Source: Gammaproteobacteria bacterium
GTDB taxonomy: Bacteria > Pseudomonadota > Gammaproteobacteria > Ga0077536
NCBI GenBank assembly: GCA_030429865.1
Contig: JAUIFX010000006.1
Location: 1-50,579 of the forward strand
Length of the DNA: 50,579 bases
Direction of reading: 5' to 3'
Shown here: positions 22,970-31,848 of the stretch, in pieces
Numbering within the stretch: the first letter of the stretch is position 1
Layout of the letters: each line of letters begins with the position of its first letter
Made by a program: the position numbers and the translations under genes
Notes under the pieces: generated by a model
Seen by the model: the letters and a program-made list of their open reading frames with translations, nothing else
Database searches by the model: none
Told to the model about the DNA's origin: nothing

Positions 22970-23800
22970 ATGAAGACACGATTGTACGCATCGCTCGTCG
23001 CGCTCGGTGCGCTGGCGAGCGGCCCGGCACTGGCCGGACCATTCGCGCCCGCGGCCGGCCAGCCTGGCAGCACCGCGGTCGCCAAGACCCACAGCGCCAT
23101 CAGCGGCTGGGCCACGGAGGTCGTCAGCTACCAGCCGGCGAGCGGCGTCGACGCCACCTGGCGCGATCCCACCAAGGCGCTCGGCGCGGCGGCCGGCGAT
23201 GCCTTCGACATCGTCAGCCTGGGCAACAAGGGCAGCATTACGCTCGGCTTCGGCGGCACCATCTACAACGGCCCGGGCTGGGACTTCGCGGTGTTCGAGA
23301 ACAGTTTCAACCCGACGTTTCTCGAATTCGCTTTCGTCGAGGTGTCATCGAACGGCTCGACGTTCGTGCGCTTCCCGGCCTTCTCGCTGACGCCCGCGCC
23401 GGTCGGCGGCTTCGGTGCGGTCGATCCGACCAACGTCGATGGCCTTGCGGGCAAGTACCAGGCCGGCTACGGCACGCCGTTCGATCTCGGCCTGTTCGCC
23501 AACGCGAACATTCCCGGCTTCGACGTCAATGCCGTCACCCACGTGCGCCTGGTCGACGTCAAGGGTGACGGCAGCGAGCGTGACAACTGGCCGGCGAGCG
23601 TCGGTGGACCCAACCCCATCTACGATGTCTACCCGACCGTCGGCAGTGTCGGTTTCGACCTCGATGCGATCGGGGTGCGCTACCTCGAGGCGGACCCGCC
23701 GGTCGTCGCGCCGCCACCGTCGACACCCGTCCCCGTTCCGGGTGCGGCGCTGCTCGCGTTGGCGCCGCTCGCGCTGCTGCGCCGCCGCCGGCGTGCCTGA
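22970..23800 (+). CDS. Exported protein with VPxP-type C-terminal sorting tag, cobalamin operon
   Basis: 276 residues: signal peptide (1-22, ending PALA), one beta-rich domain, then a VPVPGAALLALAPLALL helix and an RRRRRA tail (254-276), the layout of PEP-CTERM/VPLPA tags cut by exosortase. The domain has GWDFAVFENSF, FLEFAFVEVSS and STFVRFPAF motifs, which I recall from Bacteroidetes cell-surface proteins; no catalytic residues stand out. A strong SD (AGGAGGGAG) precedes the ATG, 34 bases after the receptor stop, so it should be under the same riboswitch. A role in surface binding of corrinoids is inferred from context only. Confidence 0.82.
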   Translation: MKTRLYASLVALGALASGPALAGPFAPAAGQPGSTAVAKTHSAISGWATEVVSYQPASGVDATWRDPTKALGAAAGDAFDIVSLGNKGSITLGFGGTIYNGPGWDFAVFENSFNPTFLEFAFVEVSSNGSTFVRFPAFSLTPAPVGGFGAVDPTNVDGLAGKYQAGYGTPFDLGLFANANIPGFDVNAVTHVRLVDVKGDGSERDNWPASVGGPNPIYDVYPTVGSVGFDLDAIGVRYLEADPPVVAPPPSTPVPVPGAALLALAPLALLRRRRRA

Positions 23801-23818
23801 ATACCTGGGAGTCTCGTC

Positions 23819-24673
23819 ATGAATATCCGTCTCATCCCCGCGGCGTTCGCCGCGGCCCTCGCCAGCGGCACGGCCGGTGCCGCGACCATCACGTTCGAAG
23901 ACGCTGCAATGCCCAATGAACAGGCCTACACCGGGCCCGGCGGCGGGCGTTACTGGGGCGGCGCGGTGCCGCCGCCGCTCGGCACCGTCGCTGCGAGCTT
24001 CACCTCCGGCGGCGCGGCGTTCGCCAACCAGCGTACCGACTGGGGCGGCGGTTTTGCGTCGTGGAGCGGCTTCGCCTATGCCAACACGACCGACACCACG
24101 ACCGCCGCCTTCAGCAACGAGTTCAGTGCCTACGCCGGTGGTGGTGCCGGCGGCAGCGCCAACTACGGCGTCGGCTACGTGTCGAACTACGACGCGGCGC
24201 CGCGCATCGACTTCGCCGCGCCGCTCGAACTCGCCGGCGCGAGCTTCACCAACACGACCTACGCCGCGCTGTCGATGCTCAACGGCGATGGTTTCGCCAA
24301 GCGCTTCGGCGGCTCGAGCGGTGACGACGCCGACTGGTTGAAGCTGTCCGTGACGGGCCTCGACGCGCAGGACGCGGTGACCGGCACGGTCGATGTCTAC
24401 CTGGCCGATTACCGCTTCGCCGACAACGGTCTCGATTACGTGCTGGACGATTGGCGCTACGTGTCGCTGGGCAGCCTCGGCAGGGTTTCGGCACTGACGT
24501 TCAGTATGAGTTCGTCGGATGTCGGCGCCTTCGGCATCAACACGCCGACGTATTTCGCCATCGACGACATCGTTCCGGTGGCGACCCCGGTACCACTGCC
24601 GGCGGCGCCGTTGCTGCTGGTGCCGGCTTGTGGCTGGGTGCTGACGCGGCGCCGCGCACGCGAGCGGCGCTGA
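23819..24673 (+). CDS. DUF4465 protein with VPLPA-CTERM tag, cobalamin operon
   Basis: 284 residues: signal peptide (1-21), DUF4465 domain, and a VPLPAAPLLLVPACG hydrophobic tag with RRRARERR tail (258-284). DUF4465 landmarks are SWSGFAYANTTDTTT, GYVSN, FTNTTYAALSMLNGDGFAKR, VDVYLADYRF and NTPTYFAIDDI. DUF4465 proteins are frequent in Bacteroidetes as secreted or lipid-anchored proteins and, as I recall without being able to check, occur in their vitamin B12 loci. Only 18 bases follow the previous stop, so it is the third gene of the riboswitch operon. Here a sorting tag replaces the lipobox. Ligand binding is a proposal. Confidence 0.87.
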   Translation: MNIRLIPAAFAAALASGTAGAATITFEDAAMPNEQAYTGPGGGRYWGGAVPPPLGTVAASFTSGGAAFANQRTDWGGGFASWSGFAYANTTDTTTAAFSNEFSAYAGGGAGGSANYGVGYVSNYDAAPRIDFAAPLELAGASFTNTTYAALSMLNGDGFAKRFGGSSGDDADWLKLSVTGLDAQDAVTGTVDVYLADYRFADNGLDYVLDDWRYVSLGSLGRVSALTFSMSSSDVGAFGINTPTYFAIDDIVPVATPVPLPAAPLLLVPACGWVLTRRRARERR

Positions 24674-24702
24674 GTCACGCGGTGCGCGGGCGGCGCCGCG
24701 CG

Positions 24703-26268
24703 TCAGTAGCCGCCCGCGTGCCCTTCCTTGCGGTGGTCGGAGCCCGCCACGTAGCCGTGGTCGGTACGCAGCGCGAGCTGCGCGCCACCGAAGTCGAGGT
24801 GGTTGGCGGCGATGCGCACGTCGTGGCCGCGTTCGGCGAGGTCGGCGGCGACGAGTTCCGGCACCCCGGGTTCGAGCAGCACGCTGTAGTCGGCCATGAC
24901 CTGCCAGCGCGGCGCGTCGCTCGCGGCCTGCGGGTTCTGTCCGTAGTCGAACAGGCGCGTCATCATCTGTACGTGGCCCTGAGCCTGCATCGGCCCGCCC
25001 ATCACGCCGAAGGCCAGGCGCGGTGCGCCGGCCTCGGTGACAAAGCCGGGGATGATGGTATGGAACGGACGCTTGCCGGGACCCACCTCGTTCGGATGGC
25101 CGGGCTCGAGCGAGAAACCGAAACCGCGGTTCTGTAACGCGATGCCGGTGCCGGGCACGACGATGCCCGAGCCGAAACCGTAGTAGTTCGACTGGATGAA
25201 CGACACCATCATGCCGTCGGCGTCCGCCGCGCACAGGTAGACGGTGTCCGGGCTGGTCGGCAGTGCGCGCGGCGGCAGCGGCGCGGCGCGCCCGGTGATG
25301 CCCGCCGCGGCGCGGGCGAGCGAGGTCGCGTCGAGCAGGGCGTCGACGCCGGTCTGCATCGCGGCAGGGTCGGCGATGTGATCGGCCGCCGCGCGCAGCG
25401 CGATCTTCATCGCCTCGATCTGAAGGTGCAGCGCGTCGGCGGAGTCGCGCGCGGGCGGCTCGAAATGACCCAGGATGCCGAGCGCGATCTGGGCCGCGAG
25501 GCCCTGGCCATTGGGCGGGATCTCGTGCAGCGTCACGTCGCGGTAGCGCTGCGCGAGCGGCTCGACCCAGTCGGCGCGGTGCGCGGCGAGGTCGTCCGCG
25601 CGCAAGGCGCCGCCCTGCGCGATCGCCGCGGCTTCCATGCGTTCGGCGAGCGCGCCGCGGTAGAACGACTCGCCGTTGGTCTCGGCAATCTCGGTCAACG
25701 TGCGCGCGGCGTCCGGCAGCCGTACACGCTCGCCAAACGCCGGTGCGGGCATGAAGTGGGCGAGGAAATCCGGGTAGTCGGCGTAGAGGGTGGCAGCCTC
25801 GTCCCAGTGCATGGCGGTGCGCGGCCCGACCTGGAAGCCCTCCTCGGCATAGCGGATGGCGTCTTCGAACAGGCGTTCGAACGGCAGCCGCCCGTAACGC
25901 GCCGACAGCGCGACCCACACGCTGACCGCGCCCGGCACGGTCACGCTGTCCCAACCATACTGCGGCATGCGCGAACGGCCGGCGAAGCGTTGCGGCGTCC
26001 ACAGCGCCGGTGCGCGGCCCGAGCCGTTGATGGCGGCGAGTTGTTCGCCGTCCCACAGGATGGCGAAGGCGTCCGAGCCGATACCGTTCATGCACGGTTC
26101 GACGACCGTGAGCGTGATGGCGGTGGCGAGCGCGGCATCGACCGCGTTGCCGCCGCGGCGCAGCGCGTCCACTCCCGCGGCGACGGCGAGCGGCTGCGAA
26201 GTGGCGACGACGTTGGCGGCACCGAGCGGTGCGCGCTGCGAGGGGTAAGGCAGGGACGGGTCGGTCAC
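24703..26268 (-). CDS. Gamma-glutamyltransferase family protein (cytoplasmic type)
   Basis: 521 residues of the Ntn-hydrolase GGT family. The large-subunit part has GGNAVDAALAT and VVEPCMNGIGSDAF. The likely autocleavage point and nucleophile is T342 in SPDTVYLCAADADG. The small-subunit part has NRGFGFSLEPGHPNEV and MGGPMQAQGHVQ. Unlike exported GGTs it has no signal peptide, resembling B. subtilis YwrD-type members. It may act on gamma-glutamyl amides or related acyl-amino compounds inside the cell. Convergent with the cobalamin operon; a seven-base inverted repeat (24664-24670, 24693-24699) lies between the stop codons. Confidence 0.9.
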   Translation of the reverse strand: MTDPSLPYPSQRAPLGAANVVATSQPLAVAAGVDALRRGGNAVDAALATAITLTVVEPCMNGIGSDAFAILWDGEQLAAINGSGRAPALWTPQRFAGRSRMPQYGWDSVTVPGAVSVWVALSARYGRLPFERLFEDAIRYAEEGFQVGPRTAMHWDEAATLYADYPDFLAHFMPAPAFGERVRLPDAARTLTEIAETNGESFYRGALAERMEAAAIAQGGALRADDLAAHRADWVEPLAQRYRDVTLHEIPPNGQGLAAQIALGILGHFEPPARDSADALHLQIEAMKIALRAAADHIADPAAMQTGVDALLDATSLARAAAGITGRAAPLPPRALPTSPDTVYLCAADADGMMVSFIQSNYYGFGSGIVVPGTGIALQNRGFGFSLEPGHPNEVGPGKRPFHTIIPGFVTEAGAPRLAFGVMGGPMQAQGHVQMMTRLFDYGQNPQAASDAPRWQVMADYSVLLEPGVPELVAADLAERGHDVRIAANHLDFGGAQLALRTDHGYVAGSDHRKEGHAGGY

Positions 26269-26363
26269 GCGGGGCTTCCTCGGTCGGGGGGCGTTCGCCG
26301 GAGCATAGGAAAGCGACCGGGGCGCGACAAGCGGCGCCGGCAGCGGGCCGGACAGCCCGCCGC

Positions 26364-26369
26364 TATACT
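26364..26369 (+). promoter_or_regulatory. Candidate -10 element of the DUF2339 operon
   Basis: TATACT lies 33 bases before the DUF2339 ATG, followed by a purine-rich GGGGAGAGG. The -35 region shows no clear match. Confidence 0.35.
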
Positions 26370-26402
26370 GCCGCGCGGGGAGAGGCCGGCGACGAGGCGT
26401 GC

Positions 26403-29108
26403 ATGACGGTAGTGTTGACGATCATCGGCGCCTTCGTGGGGGCGGCCGTGGCCGAACTCGCCGGGCTGCTCGGCGGTGGCGTGATCGGATTGCTCGCGGC
26501 GCGCCTCATCGTGCAGCAGGGCCGGCAGCAGCGGCTGGCCGACGAACTCGCGCGGCTCGCCGCGCGTCTCGATACGCTCGAGGGCGCATCGCCAGCGACG
26601 CCGCGAACCGCGCCCGCGGCCGTGTCGCCGGCAGGGTCGCCCACGGCGTCCGCCGAGTCCGCGCCAGCGCGCGAGCCCGCAGCCGGGCCCGCGCCGGGCT
26701 GGACAGCGCAGCCGCCACGCCCCGCCGCGACGCCGCCACTGGCTGCTCCGCCGTCGACTCCCGGCCGTGCGGCGCGCATCGGCGCGCGCGTGCTGCGTTT
26801 CTTCACGACCGGCAACGTGCTCGCCAAGGTCGGCGTGGTGGTGCTGTTCTTCGGCGTCGCGTTTCTCGTGCGCCTGGCCGCCGAGCGTGGCCTGGTGCCG
26901 ATCGAGCTGCGGCTCGGCGCGATCGCGCTTGGCGCGCTCGCGATGATCGCGTGCGGCTGGCGGCTGCGCGGCAGCCGGCGCGACTACGCACTGGTGCTGC
27001 AGGGCGGCGGCGTGGGCCTGCTCTATCTCACCGTGTTCGGTGCGGCGCGGCTCTACGCGCTGGTGCCGCTCGGGCTGGCGTTCGCGCTGATGGTGGCACT
27101 GGTCATCGTCGCCGGCGCGCTCGCGGTGCTGCAGAACGCGCCGGCGCTGGCCGCGTTCGGCGTCACCGGCGGCTTCCTCGCACCGGTGTTGAGCGCCACC
27201 GGCAGCGGCAGCCACGTGGCGCTGTTCTCCTACTATGCGCTGCTCAATGCCGGCATCCTCGGCATCGCCTGGTTTCGCGCCTGGCGCGTGCTGAACCTGC
27301 TCGGCTTCGTCTTCACCTGGGCGATCGGATCGCTGTGGGGGGCGCGCTATTACGCGCCGCACTACTTCGCGAGCGTCGAACCGTTCGTGGTGCTCTCGTT
27401 CCTGTTCTACCTGGCCCTGCCGGTGCTGTTCGCGACGCGTGGTGCGCCGCGCCTGCGCGGCGTCGTCGACGGCACCTTGGTGTTCGGCAACCCGGTGGTG
27501 TTCTTCACCGTGCAGAACCAGCTCGTCGCGGGCCTGCCGTTCGGACGTGCCCTCTCGGCACTCGCGATGGGCGTGATCTATGCGCTGCTGGCGCGCGCCC
27601 TGTGGCGGCGCGACGCGCAGCATCTCGGCATGCTCGTCGAAGCCTTCGCCGCGCTGGCTGCCTTGTTCGCGACGCTTGCCATCCCGTTCGCGCTCGACGG
27701 TCACTGGACCGCCGCGGCGTGGTCGTTCGAAGGGGCGGGGGTGCTGTGGGTGGGCCTGCGCCAGCACCGCCGCCTCGCGCAGCTCGCCGGGCTCGTGTTG
27801 CAGCTCGGCGCGGCCGGCGTGTTCGTGCTCGATGCGCCGCTCGCCTGGCAGGGCGCGAGCGTGCCGCATGCGACCGCGCTCGGTGCGGCGCTCATCGCAC
27901 TGGCCGCGCTGTTCAGCGCGTGGCGCCTGGATCGCGACGGCGCCGCGTCATGGCCGTGGATGACCCGTTTGCCGCCGTTGCTGCTGGCCTGGGCCGTAGC
28001 CTGGTGGTGCGGCGCGCTCGTACTCGAGATCGACCAGCTCTTCGCGCCGCGTCATTGGCTCGCCGCCATCGTCACCGCGCTGGCCGTGAGCGCGCTCGCG
28101 CTGGCGTGGCTCGCGCGGCGCCTCGACTTCGCGCTCGCCACGTTGCCGCCGGCCGGCGTGGTGCCGTTCGGCTTGGGGGCCGTGCTGCTCGGCGTCGCGC
28201 TCGAACCGTCCGCGGCGCCGTGGCACGACGGCGGCTGGCTGGCCTGGCCACTGCTGGTGACGGCCGGCGGCGTGCTGACGGCGCGCTATGCCGAGGGATG
28301 GTCCGCGCTGCTGCGTGATGGCGTGTACGCGAGCCTGCTCTACCTGCTCGTCGCCCTCGCGAGCTGGCTCGTCGCGCACCTGCTGGCGCGCCAGGCGCAA
28401 CTCGGCGAAGCCTGGGTCATGGCCGGTTGCGGCGGCGTCACGGCGATCGCGCTACTCGCGCTGTCGCGTGACGCCGCGGCGCGTCACTGGCCGGTTTGCC
28501 TCAGCGCGCGCGCCTGGCAGCACCTCGGATTGGTCCCGCTGATCCTGATGCTGGCGGGGTGGCTGGTGCTGAACGCGACCCGCGCCGGGACGCCGGCGCC
28601 GTTGCCGTACCTTCCGCTGCTCAACCCGCTCGACCTCGTCGCCGTACTGGCGCTCGCCGCTGCGTTCGCCTGGCGGCGCCGCCTGCAGCGCGACGCGGTG
28701 TTGACGCGCGACCTCGCGCGGGCGGCGCGCGTGGGTTTCGCGGTTGCCGCGTTCGCCGTGCTGAACACCGTGGTGCTACGCGTCATGCATCATCTTTTCG
28801 GGGTGCCCTGGCGGTTGCCGGCACTGTGGCAGGATCCCGGCGTGCAGGCCGCGTTGTCGCTGACCTGGGCGTTCGTCGGCAGCATCGCGATGGCCAGCGC
28901 CGCGCGCCGCGTACCGTCGCGCGACCGCTGGCTGGCCGGGGCCGCGTTGATGGGGGTGGTGGTGATCAAACTGTTCGTGGTCGACCTGGCCGGGAGCGGC
29001 GCGGTGGCGCGCGTCGTCTCCTTCATCGGGGTCGGCGTGGTCTGCCTGGCCATCGCTTACCTGGCGCCGATGCCGCCGCGCGCGCCGGCGCAGGAGGCGG
29101 CGCCTTGA
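26403..29108 (+). CDS. DUF2339 multi-pass membrane protein
   Basis: 901 residues. An N-terminal helix and alanine/proline-rich linker (about 30-125) precede a dense block of some 25 hydrophobic segments, the hallmark of DUF2339. The early FTTGNVLAKVGVVVLFFGVAF motif is the family signature. Function is unknown. The next gene starts inside its stop (TTGA), and DUF2339/DUF3999 pairs are a recurring arrangement in proteobacteria, so the two probably form one envelope complex. Confidence 0.9.
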   Translation: MTVVLTIIGAFVGAAVAELAGLLGGGVIGLLAARLIVQQGRQQRLADELARLAARLDTLEGASPATPRTAPAAVSPAGSPTASAESAPAREPAAGPAPGWTAQPPRPAATPPLAAPPSTPGRAARIGARVLRFFTTGNVLAKVGVVVLFFGVAFLVRLAAERGLVPIELRLGAIALGALAMIACGWRLRGSRRDYALVLQGGGVGLLYLTVFGAARLYALVPLGLAFALMVALVIVAGALAVLQNAPALAAFGVTGGFLAPVLSATGSGSHVALFSYYALLNAGILGIAWFRAWRVLNLLGFVFTWAIGSLWGARYYAPHYFASVEPFVVLSFLFYLALPVLFATRGAPRLRGVVDGTLVFGNPVVFFTVQNQLVAGLPFGRALSALAMGVIYALLARALWRRDAQHLGMLVEAFAALAALFATLAIPFALDGHWTAAAWSFEGAGVLWVGLRQHRRLAQLAGLVLQLGAAGVFVLDAPLAWQGASVPHATALGAALIALAALFSAWRLDRDGAASWPWMTRLPPLLLAWAVAWWCGALVLEIDQLFAPRHWLAAIVTALAVSALALAWLARRLDFALATLPPAGVVPFGLGAVLLGVALEPSAAPWHDGGWLAWPLLVTAGGVLTARYAEGWSALLRDGVYASLLYLLVALASWLVAHLLARQAQLGEAWVMAGCGGVTAIALLALSRDAAARHWPVCLSARAWQHLGLVPLILMLAGWLVLNATRAGTPAPLPYLPLLNPLDLVAVLALAAAFAWRRRLQRDAVLTRDLARAARVGFAVAAFAVLNTVVLRVMHHLFGVPWRLPALWQDPGVQAALSLTWAFVGSIAMASAARRVPSRDRWLAGAALMGVVVIKLFVVDLAGSGAVARVVSFIGVGVVCLAIAYLAPMPPRAPAQEAAP

Positions 29109-30580
29109 GACGGACGCGCTGGTCGTGCTGCGCGGCGCTGGTGCTGCGCGTTGCAGCGCCCGAGGCCGCCGAGGACCTGGCGCCCGACGACTTCGCCCTC
29201 GGCCTGCCGCTCACGCACGACGCGGCGCGGCCGTATGCCGCCGTCACGCTGCCGCCGCTGGTGTACCGCACGGCGACCTCGCCCACGCTCACCGACCTGC
29301 GCGTGTTCGACGCCGACGGCAGCGTCGTGCGCCACGCCCTGGTGTTGCCGCCGGCGCGCGCCGCGCAGGGGGCGTCGCCGGAGCCCGGTGAAGCTCATCG
29401 CCTGCCCATGTTCCCCGTCCACGCGACGCCGCCGCGCGGCGGCGCCACGGCGCGGATCGAGATTGCCGCGGACGGCAGCCTGGTCGCCAGCAGCGCCGGT
29501 CCGCCCGATATCCCGAGCGAGGTCACCGCTTACGTCCTCGACGCCGCCGCGCTACGCGCGGGGCGAGCCCGCCTGACACTCGCGGCCGCGCCGTCTGCCG
29601 ACAGCGTCGTGCCTTACGCCGTCGATGGCAGCGACGACCTCGTGACCTGGACCCCGTTGGTCGCCCGCGCGCGCCTCGTGCGCCTGGCGCACGCGGGACG
29701 CGTGATCGTGCGCGACCACGTCGATGTCGATATCGGGCAGATGCGCTACCTGCGCCTGCGCTGGCTCGCGCCGGCGCAGGCGCCGCGTCTCGAGGGCGTC
29801 GTTGCGCGGGTGCTGCCGCCTGCGGCGGAGAAGCCGTTGGAAGTGCTCGAACTCGCCGCCGGGGTGGCCGGCACCGGGGCCTTGTTGTTCGATGCCGGTG
29901 GCCATTTCGCGCTGCGTGAACTCGCGCTCGAAGCGGTGCCGAACCAGCTGTTCGCCGGCCGCCTGGAGGTGGCCGAGGGCGAGGACGGGCCGTGGCGAGT
30001 GCTCGGTCAAGGCACCTGGTTCGCATTCGACGTCGCCGGCGAGACCGTGCGCACGCCGCCGCTCGTCCACGCCGCGGCCCGGGTACGCTACGTGCGTTTC
30101 GTTGCCAGCGACGGCAGCCGCTTCGTCGCCGGCGAGCCGTTGCCGACGCTGCGCTTCGCCTACCGTGCGCACGAGCTGCGCGTGCTGGCGAGCGGGCGGG
30201 CGCCCTACCTGGTCGCGTTCGGCAGCAGCGCGGTGGCACGCGCCGCCGCACCGCCGCCGCTGCCGGCGCCGCCCGTCACGGGCGCCGCTGGCGCTATCGG
30301 CGGTAACAGCGATGCCGCGGCGCTGATCGGCGCGGGCGCGCTCGGCGCCCCGCGCACGCTCGGCGGCACGGCGCGCCTCGCGCCCGTGCCTGAGCCGCTG
30401 CCGTGGCGCCGCATGGCGCTGTGGGGCGTGCTGGTCGCCGGCGTCGCCGGTATCGGCGTACTGGTGTGGCGCCTGCTGCGCGAACTCGAGCGCGACGCCG
30501 GCGGGGGTGTTGCCGACGACGAGACCGGGGGACGTGGCCGGGACACGGATCGCGCGGATGACCGCGCAAGGCGCCCGTGA
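29105..30580 (+). CDS. DUF3999 protein, partner of DUF2339
   Basis: 491 residues from a TTG overlapping the DUF2339 stop by four bases. An N-terminal export signal (to about residue 23) is followed by a periplasmic beta-rich region with LTDLRVFDADGSVVRHAL and DADG-type motifs. A single membrane helix lies near the C-terminus (ALWGVLVAGVAGIGVLVWRLL) with a short charged tail. This topology fits DUF3999: a large periplasmic domain anchored by a C-terminal helix. Function unknown; translation is coupled to DUF2339. Confidence 0.85.
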   Translation: MRRTRWSCCAALVLRVAAPEAAEDLAPDDFALGLPLTHDAARPYAAVTLPPLVYRTATSPTLTDLRVFDADGSVVRHALVLPPARAAQGASPEPGEAHRLPMFPVHATPPRGGATARIEIAADGSLVASSAGPPDIPSEVTAYVLDAAALRAGRARLTLAAAPSADSVVPYAVDGSDDLVTWTPLVARARLVRLAHAGRVIVRDHVDVDIGQMRYLRLRWLAPAQAPRLEGVVARVLPPAAEKPLEVLELAAGVAGTGALLFDAGGHFALRELALEAVPNQLFAGRLEVAEGEDGPWRVLGQGTWFAFDVAGETVRTPPLVHAAARVRYVRFVASDGSRFVAGEPLPTLRFAYRAHELRVLASGRAPYLVAFGSSAVARAAAPPPLPAPPVTGAAGAIGGNSDAAALIGAGALGAPRTLGGTARLAPVPEPLPWRRMALWGVLVAGVAGIGVLVWRLLRELERDAGGGVADDETGGRGRDTDRADDRARRP

Positions 30581-30686
30581 CGGTTCGCCCGAGCCGTTAC
30601 AATCGCCACTGCTGTCCCTGCTCACGTGCCCTCATGACCATCCCCCGTCCGTCATCGCTGCCACCGTGCGCCCCGGGATGCCCGCC

Positions 30687-31736
30687 ATGAGCCGGCTGCG
30701 CGCGTCGCTGGTGCTCGTCGCCGGTCTCGCTGCCATCGTGTGGGGCTGCGTCCTGCTCGGCGGCGCGCTGCTCGCCGCGCTGGCCGAGCAGCCTGTCGCG
30801 GCGCTCGCGGCGAGCGCCGTCGAGTCCGCCGACGGTGCCACGGCCGAGCTCACGCCGGGGCGCGACGCGCGGCTGGTCGTCGATCTCGAGCTCGCGACGG
30901 ACTCGGTACAGGAGACGCTGGATGCCGCGGGCGCGCGCTGGCACGGGCGTTACCGCATCCCGCTCACCTATCGCGTGAGGAACTCGGCGGGCGCTGATAT
31001 TGCCGCCGAGGACAGTGCCGTCGACTGGCGTGACGACAGCGGCGACATGAGCGGTCGTGCGCGCCAGTCCAGCCTGAGCGAGGTCGTCGTGCAGATGGGG
31101 GCGGACGGTGGCAGGCTGACCGCGACCGCGGTCTTCCGCAGCTTCGAGGCACCCGATGACGGCGTCGTGCGGGTGGCGGTCGAGCGCGCCGCCGACCGCA
31201 CCTACGGCGCGCGGGTCGAGCACGTGCGCTATCGCATCGAGCACGATCTCGGCTCGCACGCGTCGGCCGTCGCCGGCGGCCTGTTCGCCCTCGTCGCCGG
31301 CTGGGTGCTGGCCGTGGTCGGCTTCGTCCTGGTGCTCGCCGGCGAACGGGCCCCGGGCAGCGAGCGCAGCGTGGACCTGCCCGCGCTTGACGACGTGCAG
31401 GCGACCCGGGTGCGCCGCCTGGCGATGGCCTGTCATCTCGCCGCGTTGATCGGTTACGTGCTGCCGTTCGGCAACGTGATCGGACCGCTGGTGGTGTGGT
31501 TGCTCAACCGCGAGCGGCACCCTTACATCGACGAGCAGGGCCGCGAAGCGGTCAACTTCCAGCTCTCCATGCTGGTCTGGTACCTGCTCGCGTTTGCCCT
31601 CGTGCTGGCCCTGGTCGGGTTCTTCATGCTGGTCGGCCTGGTCGTCTTCCAGCTCGTGATGGTGGTCGTCGCCGCGGTGCGCGCCAACGGCGGCGAGGCG
31701 TGGCGCTACCCGCTGACGGTGCGTTTCCTGCGCTGA
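30687..31736 (+). CDS. DUF4870 membrane protein with N-terminal extension
   Basis: 349 residues. Helix near residues 5-35, an extracytoplasmic beta domain (about 40-190) and a helix near 195-220. The C-terminal DUF4870/Tic20-like domain has MACHLAALIGYVLPFGNVIGP and QGREAVNFQLS motifs. DUF4870 alone is ~110 residues, so the first ~240 residues are an unusual addition with no family I recognise. An ATG three codons upstream (30678) is equally possible; no good SD is seen for either. It follows DUF3999 by 106 bases, on the same strand. Confidence 0.82.
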   Translation: MSRLRASLVLVAGLAAIVWGCVLLGGALLAALAEQPVAALAASAVESADGATAELTPGRDARLVVDLELATDSVQETLDAAGARWHGRYRIPLTYRVRNSAGADIAAEDSAVDWRDDSGDMSGRARQSSLSEVVVQMGADGGRLTATAVFRSFEAPDDGVVRVAVERAADRTYGARVEHVRYRIEHDLGSHASAVAGGLFALVAGWVLAVVGFVLVLAGERAPGSERSVDLPALDDVQATRVRRLAMACHLAALIGYVLPFGNVIGPLVVWLLNRERHPYIDEQGREAVNFQLSMLVWYLLAFALVLALVGFFMLVGLVVFQLVMVVVAAVRANGGEAWRYPLTVRFLR

Positions 31737-31848
31737 GGCAGCGCCGGGACGGGCGGCCGCGCTGGCGGCGGCTCGTCCACGCCGGCAATGCATAATCCCG
31801 CTGGCGGTTCTATGCTGTGAGCATGGCACGAGCGACGGGGAGGTCGAC

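Noticed and set aside
23345-26095. A 916-codon minus-strand frame across the tagged proteins and GGT
   Set aside because: Low-complexity Arg-rich product overlapping three well-supported genes.
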